Positions 58,694-64,000 of a DNA stretch of 64,000 nt are shown here, piece after piece. The stretch is from Bacteroidales bacterium. Its GTDB lineage: Bacteria; Bacteroidota; Bacteroidia; Bacteroidales; UBA932. The notes beneath the pieces were generated by a model. It was given only the letters and a program-made list of their open reading frames with translations, had not been told where the DNA came from and searched no databases. The stretch's first letter is position 1, and each line of letters starts with the position of its first letter. The stretch is from the NCBI GenBank assembly GCA_017398335.1, contig JAFQGK010000015.1, positions 1 through 64,000 on the forward strand, given 5' to 3'. Made by a program: the position numbers and the translations under genes.

Positions 58694-60882
58694 TGAGTAG
58701 AAAGTCCCTGATAATCTGTGTGGCGGTTCTTGCCGTCATGGTCATCGGTATAGGTGTGGCTGTCTCTGTGCTTTATTCAGGGACAGGTTCGCAGAAAGAA
58801 GTCGTTGAAAAGGTTTCTGATGATTCCAGGTATCTGCTTCTTCCTGCCGTTCCTTCCGATGCAGTGGTCTTGTGCTGTCTTTCCGCTCCGGAGAAGGCAC
58901 TTCCTGATATAATCGCAGGATCGGAATTCCCTTCGGAACTGGCTTCTGCTATGGCAAATGCCGGTGTAAAGATCGGCAGGATGACCGTTTCCCTGCATTT
59001 TTCAGGCAAACTCACCCCTCTGTATATCTTCGATTTGGGCAAGGCTTCGGCCCAACCGTCAGAATCGGCGGCTCTTGTCATGCAGACGGCTGCCAGCCAT
59101 GGTCTGTCTGCGGAATATCAGGACTGTTCGACTACAGGTTCGGAATCGGCCATCGCCGGGCATTCCATTGTCGTAGCTTCCCCTTCTGAAACCCTGGTAA
59201 AATCATCTCTCAGGCACCTTCAGAAAGCAGTTTCCATTATGGATGCACCAGGTTTTGCAGAGGCTTCTTCGTGTGTCGCTGCAAAGGATGTTGTCTTTGT
59301 TGCCAATGAGACTTCAGGCAAGATAATATCTTCTCTTTTTACAGGAAAATACAATTCCTGGGCTTATTTTGCTCCGAAGGTATCGGACTGGATGGCTTTT
59401 GATGCAGAAGCATTCGGCAATGCTCTGACTCTTAGGGGAGAAGCTGTAACGGATGGTGACTTCTCGGATTTCATCACTGTCTTCGGAAAGACCGGTACCT
59501 CATCATCGGCTCTTTCTGCGGTGTTGCCTTCTTATACTTTGTCTGCAATGACACTTCCTGTCAAGAATACTGCAGATTATATAGCTGCCTATCAGACATA
59601 TCTTGATGCAAGACAGTCTCTTCAGACAAGGCAGGGCAAGATAGAGGCAGCGGAAAAAGAAAACGGGGTGTCTCCTCTGGCATTCTTTACAAGACTGGAG
59701 ACAAAAGAGGTCGCTACTGCATCGTTCATAAGCGGTGGCAAGCTTGAAAAAGTCAACCTTATAAGGGTGGCGAAGCCGGATACACTCAAGAACATATCAG
59801 GAGTCCAGCCTTGCAGATACCCATCATATGCTTCTCTCATTTTCGGAGGAATCTTTGAACTTCCGGATGAATCGTACTTTACTTATCGTGACGGCTGGCT
59901 TGTTTCCGGAAGTCAGAGAGGCGTGCAGGAGTTTGCAGAAGGAAGAACTTCAGAGTATACATTAAAGGAATATATGGTGAATGCCGGTCTTGACGACCTT
60001 TTCGCATCAGAACCGGCATCATTCATGGCATATCTTTCACTGACGGAAGATAGGGGAACATTGCAGAATATCTTCAGATCGGGTGTCGTCAACGCAATTT
60101 CATCCCTGACAGACGGGTCGGATTACGGTGGAGTATTCATCTCTGCCGGTCAGCCTAAGCTTCCTGCTTCACTGACATTGTCAGTATTCAGCAAGGAGGT
60201 GAAGAAATCAAAGCCTGTAGCGGAAAGGGAGGTGACGGTGACTGTGCCTAAGGGACCGTTCAAGGTCAAGAACTCCGGTACCGGAAAGATGAACCTTTTC
60301 TATCAGCAGGACAATATGTATCTCTGCCTTAAGGAGGAAGGTGGCAAGGGACTTTGGGGAGTACCGTTCTCCGACCCTATCTGCGGTACGGCAGGTACGA
60401 TAGATTACTATGCAAACGGCAAGCTCCAGATTCTTTTCGGAGCGGGTTCAAAGCTATACCTCATAGACCGTCTGGGACGTTTTGTGACAGGTTTCCCTGT
60501 GGACCTTAAGAAAGATATCCTCATCGGCCCTGCAATTTACGATTTCAATGGTGCGCGCAGATATAATGTGCTGGTGCTGCATAAGGACAATACTATAGAG
60601 ATGTATAATCTCAAGGGCCAGAAGCCGGCATCATGGAGCGGAATCAGACCATCTGAAATCATCCGCGGTCTGCCGGAGAGGATAATAGTAGGAGGAAATA
60701 CATTCTGGGTAGTCCGGACTTCGGTTCAGACACTCATATATTCTTTTGGCGGCGGTCAGCCGCTTACTGCCTTCCAGGGCGACCAGATGGTGTTGCCTGA
60801 CAGCGAAGTGAAGGTGGTTGACGGTTCAGCTGTAGAGCTGCAATGTTATGACGGCAGATCACGGACCGTAAAGCTTAAATAG
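58693..60882 (+). CDS. Conserved membrane-anchored protein with a beta-propeller-like C-terminus
   Basis: A 729-residue protein with an N-terminal membrane helix (IICVAVLAVMVIGIGVAVSVLY, about 7-28). The long middle part has an alpha/beta pattern recalling DUF3352-type periplasmic proteins. From about residue 510, repeated short segments (NLFYQQDNMYLCL, GTIDYYANGKLQILF, AIYDFNGARRYNVLVLHKDN) resemble PQQ or WD-like propeller blades. I do not recognise a named family, and no catalytic residues were found. It lies directly after ridA and before an acyl-CoA synthetase (25 nt). Confidence 0.65.
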   Translation: MSRKSLIICVAVLAVMVIGIGVAVSVLYSGTGSQKEVVEKVSDDSRYLLLPAVPSDAVVLCCLSAPEKALPDIIAGSEFPSELASAMANAGVKIGRMTVSLHFSGKLTPLYIFDLGKASAQPSESAALVMQTAASHGLSAEYQDCSTTGSESAIAGHSIVVASPSETLVKSSLRHLQKAVSIMDAPGFAEASSCVAAKDVVFVANETSGKIISSLFTGKYNSWAYFAPKVSDWMAFDAEAFGNALTLRGEAVTDGDFSDFITVFGKTGTSSSALSAVLPSYTLSAMTLPVKNTADYIAAYQTYLDARQSLQTRQGKIEAAEKENGVSPLAFFTRLETKEVATASFISGGKLEKVNLIRVAKPDTLKNISGVQPCRYPSYASLIFGGIFELPDESYFTYRDGWLVSGSQRGVQEFAEGRTSEYTLKEYMVNAGLDDLFASEPASFMAYLSLTEDRGTLQNIFRSGVVNAISSLTDGSDYGGVFISAGQPKLPASLTLSVFSKEVKKSKPVAEREVTVTVPKGPFKVKNSGTGKMNLFYQQDNMYLCLKEEGGKGLWGVPFSDPICGTAGTIDYYANGKLQILFGAGSKLYLIDRLGRFVTGFPVDLKKDILIGPAIYDFNGARRYNVLVLHKDNTIEMYNLKGQKPASWSGIRPSEIIRGLPERIIVGGNTFWVVRTSVQTLIYSFGGGQPLTAFQGDQMVLPDSEVKVVDGSAVELQCYDGRSRTVKLK

Positions 60883-60907
60883 AAAACTGTACTTTAACTT
60901 AGATAAA

Positions 60908-62563
60908 ATGGAATTCACATCAGTAAACAAAATTTTTGAAGCATCTTTCAAAAAGCATTGGGACCGCCCGGCGATCTCAAACTATCAGGGCGTTACCCTG
61001 CATTACAGGGATGTCGCCCGCAGAATAGAAAAGCTCCACATAATGTTTGAGGAGTGCGGACTTCAGAAAGGAGACAAGGTGGCTCTCTGCTCAAGAAATC
61101 AGGCCAACTGGGCTGTGGCTTTTCTGTCAACCATGACTTACGGAGCTGTTCCGGTACCTTTGCTGCATGAGTTCAAGTCAAGCAATATCCATCATCTGGT
61201 AAATCACTCTGAAGCAAAGATCCTTTTTGTCGATGACGTAATCTGGGAGGGCCTTACCGAGACGGAAATGCCTGATTTGCATGCAATCATCCAGGTGAAT
61301 ACATTCAAGCTGCTTTATGCTGCCGATGAAAAGATTACGGAGGCTAGGGAACATCTGAACGAGCTCTTTGGAAGGAAATATCCAAATGTGTTTACACCGG
61401 ATGCTCTGGATTATTATGAGGATTCAGCTGAGGAACTTGCTATAATCAATTATACATCAGGTACTTCCGGTTTTTCGAAGGGAGTCATGATTCCATATAG
61501 GGCTATCTTGTCCAATCTTGAATTCGGACGCAAGGTTCTTCCTGAGCTTGACCATACAAAGAATATGGTTTCCATGCTTCCGTCTGCCCATATGTATGGA
61601 CTGATGTTCGAGCTTCTTTACGAGTTGAGTGTGGGTGCCCATGTTCATTTCCTCTCAAGAGTTCCGAGTCCGAAGATCATCATGCAGGCAATGTCTGATG
61701 TAAAGCCGTACCTGGTCATAGCAGTTCCTCTGGTGATCGAGAAGATCTACAAGAGCAAGGTCAAGCCTATACTTGAGAAGGAAGGAATCAGATTCCTCAT
61801 GAAGGTTCCCGGACTCAATCAGGTCGTGATGAACAAGATCAAGACAGAACTTGTGAATGCTTTCGGAGGCGAGTTCTATCAGGTGATTATCGGCGGTGCG
61901 GCATTCAACAAGGAAGTGGAGGCCTTCTTCAAGAAGATCGGTTTCCCTGTGACGGTAGGATATGGTATGACTGAGTGCGCACCTATCATAACATATGATG
62001 ACTGGAATGTCGAGAAGCTTTATTCGTGTGGCAAGGCAGCCCCTAATCTTGAGGTCAGGATTGATTCGACAGATCCTGCAAATGTTCCTGGAGAGATTCT
62101 TATCAAGGGTGCAAATGTGTTCCTCGGTTATTTCAAGAATGAGGAAGCTACCAAGTCTGTATTCACGGATGACGGCTGGTTCAAGACAGGAGATATGGGT
62201 GTCATCGATCAGGATGGCAGTCTCTTCATCAAAGGCCGTTCGAAATGTATGATTCTTGGTCCAAGCGGTCAGAATATATATCCGGAGGAAGTTGAGACTG
62301 TGATCAACAGCCAGCCTTATGTGGTTGATTCCCTCGTTGTAGAGGATAATGGCGGACTTACAGCCCTTATCTATCCAGACTTTGCGCAGGGAGCAAAGGA
62401 TGGTATGGATCAGGATGCATTCGTCAAATATATGGAGGGTACTCTTCCTGAACTCAATAAGGAACTTCCTAATTATGCAAAGCTCAAGAAGATTGAGGTG
62501 ATGTCCGAGGACTTCGAGAGAACCCCTAAGAAGAGTATCAAGAGATATCTTTATCAGAGATAG
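60908..62563 (+). CDS. AMP-dependent acyl-CoA/long-chain fatty-acid synthetase
   Basis: A 551-residue member of the AMP-forming synthetase family. The P-loop-like YTSGTSGFSKGVMI (about 180-193), YGMTECAPI, TGDMGVID and the C-terminal lysine region TPKKSIKRYL are all present, in the order of long-chain acyl-CoA ligases. It activates a carboxylic acid (likely a fatty acid) by adenylation and then thioester formation; substrate is inferred. It has no signal peptide and is followed by the deaminase gene after 1 nt. Confidence 0.88.
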   Translation: MEFTSVNKIFEASFKKHWDRPAISNYQGVTLHYRDVARRIEKLHIMFEECGLQKGDKVALCSRNQANWAVAFLSTMTYGAVPVPLLHEFKSSNIHHLVNHSEAKILFVDDVIWEGLTETEMPDLHAIIQVNTFKLLYAADEKITEAREHLNELFGRKYPNVFTPDALDYYEDSAEELAIINYTSGTSGFSKGVMIPYRAILSNLEFGRKVLPELDHTKNMVSMLPSAHMYGLMFELLYELSVGAHVHFLSRVPSPKIIMQAMSDVKPYLVIAVPLVIEKIYKSKVKPILEKEGIRFLMKVPGLNQVVMNKIKTELVNAFGGEFYQVIIGGAAFNKEVEAFFKKIGFPVTVGYGMTECAPIITYDDWNVEKLYSCGKAAPNLEVRIDSTDPANVPGEILIKGANVFLGYFKNEEATKSVFTDDGWFKTGDMGVIDQDGSLFIKGRSKCMILGPSGQNIYPEEVETVINSQPYVVDSLVVEDNGGLTALIYPDFAQGAKDGMDQDAFVKYMEGTLPELNKELPNYAKLKKIEVMSEDFERTPKKSIKRYLYQR

Positions 62564-62564
62564 T

Positions 62565-62972
62565 ATGGAAAAATTCGATCAGAGTTACATTGAAATGGCC
62601 GGCGTCTGGGCTCGCAATTCATATTGCAAGCGTCGTCAGGTCGGTGCATTGATTGTCAAGGACAGAATGATTATATCAGACGGATACAATGGTACACCGT
62701 CCGGATTTGAGAATATCTGCGAGGATGAGAATGGTGTGACCAAGCCATATGTGCTTCATGCCGAGGCAAATGCCATTTCAAAGGTAGCTCAGTCGGGTAA
62801 CAGCAGCAAGGACGCTACCTTATATGTGACTGCGTCTCCATGTATGGAGTGCGCCAAGCTGATCATACAGGCCGGCATCAAAAGAGTGGTATATAGGGAT
62901 TCCTATCGTCTGACTGACGGCATTGACCTGCTTAAACGCGCCGGAATAGAAGTGGAGCAGGTGACTGAATAG
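62565..62972 (+). CDS. dCMP deaminase family protein
   Basis: A 135-residue zinc-dependent deaminase. The zinc site is visible: HAEANAISK with the His and the proton-shuttle Glu, and PCMECAK with the two cysteines. The N-terminus (MAGVWARNSYCKRRQVGALIVKDRMIISDGYNGTPSGFEN) fits ComEB-like dCMP deaminases, which make dUMP for thymidylate synthesis. It lies between the acyl-CoA synthetase and an S41 protease, separated by 1 and 4 nt. Confidence 0.9.
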   Translation: MEKFDQSYIEMAGVWARNSYCKRRQVGALIVKDRMIISDGYNGTPSGFENICEDENGVTKPYVLHAEANAISKVAQSGNSSKDATLYVTASPCMECAKLIIQAGIKRVVYRDSYRLTDGIDLLKRAGIEVEQVTE

Positions 62973-62976
62973 GATT

Positions 62977-64000
62977 ATGAAGAAATTCGAATATAATTCG
63001 TTTACAGCACTTCTAGGCGTCGTTCTGGGAGTGCTTCTTACCTTATTTGTGGTAAGGATGGTGGATAAGAGGAAGAAGTTTGACGGCGATTATAACAGAT
63101 GGCGTAAATTGAATCTTATCCTGCAGGAGGTTCAGAGGAATTATGTCGATACGATCGATATGGCGGCTATGACTGATGCAGCTGTCGCTGCTGCTCTTGC
63201 CGAACTTGATCCCCATTCTGTCTATCTGCCTCCTGTCGAGCTGACAGAGTCAGAGAGTGAGCTTTCAGGTAATTTCGAGGGCGTCGGTATTGTCTTCAAT
63301 GTTCCGAATGATACTGCCATTGTGCTCAATGTAGTGCCTGGAGGACCTTCTGAGAAGGCCGGCCTCGTGCAGGGCGACAGAATCATCAAGGTCGGTGAAA
63401 AGGTTATTGCCGGAATCAAGACCCCTCAGGATTCTATGGTCCGGATGATGAAGGGCCCTAAAGGAACCAAGGTGAAACTTACCGTCAATCGTGCAGGTAC
63501 GGATATCCCTTTTGATATAACCAGAGACAAGATACCTGTTCATTGCGTAGATGCGGCCTTCATGATAAATGATACGACCGGATATATCAAGCTTTCCAAG
63601 TTTACCCGTACGACTTACAAGGAGGTCAAGGAGGCCTCCCAGAAGCTGCTTGAACAGGGGATGAAACGCCTTCTGTTCGACCTCAGGAATAATTCCGGCG
63701 GTTATTTTGATCAGGCTCTTCTTCTTTCTAACGAGTTTCTCGAGAAGAAGGATGCAATTGTTTATATGGAAGGCCTTCACAGGGACAGGCAGACTTATGA
63801 TGCAGACGGAAGAGGAGCGCTCAAGGATATAGAACTTTCTGTTCTCCTTGATGAAGGTTCCGCGTCTTCAAGCGAAATTTTTGCTGGAGCTATTCAAGAC
63901 AATGACAGGGGAGTCATTGTGGGAAGACGTTCTTTCGGCAAGGGCCTTGTCCAGGAACCGGTGAATTTTACTGATGGTTCAGGTATACGTATCACTGTGG
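62977..64000 (+). CDS. S41 family (C-terminal processing) protease, partial
   Basis: The first 341 residues are in the window; the gene continues past the edge. A membrane anchor (SFTALLGVVLGVLLTLFVVRMV, about 8-29), a PDZ domain (about 90-170: FEGVGIVFNVPNDTAIVLNV, GDRIIKVGEKVI) and the S41 core (YIKLSKFTRTTYKEV, LLFDLRNNSGGYFDQA, LDEGSASSSEIFAGAIQDN, RRSFGKGLVQE) are seen. The catalytic Ser is in GSASSSE and the Lys in FGKGL. Such proteases process C-termini of periplasmic proteins. It lies 4 nt after the deaminase gene. Confidence 0.93.
   Translation, partial: MKKFEYNSFTALLGVVLGVLLTLFVVRMVDKRKKFDGDYNRWRKLNLILQEVQRNYVDTIDMAAMTDAAVAAALAELDPHSVYLPPVELTESESELSGNFEGVGIVFNVPNDTAIVLNVVPGGPSEKAGLVQGDRIIKVGEKVIAGIKTPQDSMVRMMKGPKGTKVKLTVNRAGTDIPFDITRDKIPVHCVDAAFMINDTTGYIKLSKFTRTTYKEVKEASQKLLEQGMKRLLFDLRNNSGGYFDQALLLSNEFLEKKDAIVYMEGLHRDRQTYDADGRGALKDIELSVLLDEGSASSSEIFAGAIQDNDRGVIVGRRSFGKGLVQEPVNFTDGSGIRITV

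Overview
The window looks like chromosomal DNA of a Bacteroidales (Bacteroidota) member, probably a gut-type lineage. The family is uncertain; Rikenellaceae or a relative is a guess. Three things support this. The protein set is typical (DUF4295, DUF4296, DUF4837, DUF3575, a Mfa/Fim fimbrial cluster, M64, BACON and fimbrillin-like lipoproteins, a PF14905-type outer-membrane barrel). About fifteen transcription starts carry the Bacteroidota promoter form TTG/TTTG, 19-20 nt, TAnnTTTG. Shine-Dalgarno sequences are mostly absent, except before a few ribosomal-protein genes. None of the four tRNA genes encodes CCA. Coding density is high, and there are no rRNA genes, insertion sequences, prophage genes or CRISPR arrays.

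Layout: 1-10.2 kb is a mostly housekeeping run on + (rpmI, rplT, lepB, rpmB-rpmG-DUF4295, ftsY, pheT, a DUF4296 lipoprotein, an amidohydrolase, a radical-SAM protein, dtd, deoC). 10.3-16.1 kb is a five-gene surface/fimbrial operon with start/stop overlaps. 16.1-21.8 kb holds tRNA-Leu(CAG), a 2-hydroxyacid dehydrogenase with a DeoR regulator, gpsA on -, and an exported metallo-beta-lactamase-fold protein with an acetyl-xylan-esterase-like protein. 21.8-23.65 kb is the only clearly accessory stretch: a REP-like palindrome, a bipartite inverted repeat, an orphan lipoprotein, repeat-rich non-coding DNA, a fragment resembling a regulator HTH, an orphan DUF2185/Imm33 gene, and an inverted near-copy of the 3' end of the adjacent tRNA-Leu(UAG). 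23.7-33.4 kb has prmA and a giant AsmA-like protein on -, an ATPase overlapping a sirtuin gene on +, and two tandem paralogous lipoproteins on -. 33.5-39.5 kb is rpsU, rplU-rpmA, serS, ruvC and a large outer-membrane barrel. 39.6-44.5 kb on - is rpsT with tRNA-Glu, then M23, dxr, rseP and DUF4837. 44.5-47.9 kb on + is ruvX, def, a phosphohexomutase and an M23-LysM protein. 48-52.2 kb is a shortened guaA on -, then typA, yceD, rpmF and tRNA-Arg. 52.2-58.2 kb holds two large surface lipoproteins, and 58.2-64 kb is ridA, a membrane beta-propeller-like protein, an acyl-CoA synthetase, dCMP deaminase and a truncated S41 protease.

The points most worth a second look are these. The GMP synthase lacks the catalytic core of its glutaminase domain. 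The terminator between rpmA and serS displays a tRNA-Ser D-arm-like sequence in its loop and overlaps a competing helix. rpsU has a perfect 12-nt Shine-Dalgarno sequence in a genome that mostly lacks them. The accessory island next to tRNA-Leu(UAG) carries a bipartite inverted repeat and an inverted tRNA 3'-end copy. A STAND/AAA-type ATPase gene overlaps the gene for a sirtuin that lacks the zinc cysteines. Two neighbouring surface lipoproteins share an unnamed coiled-coil plus beta module. All functional calls come from reading motifs; no database search was possible.
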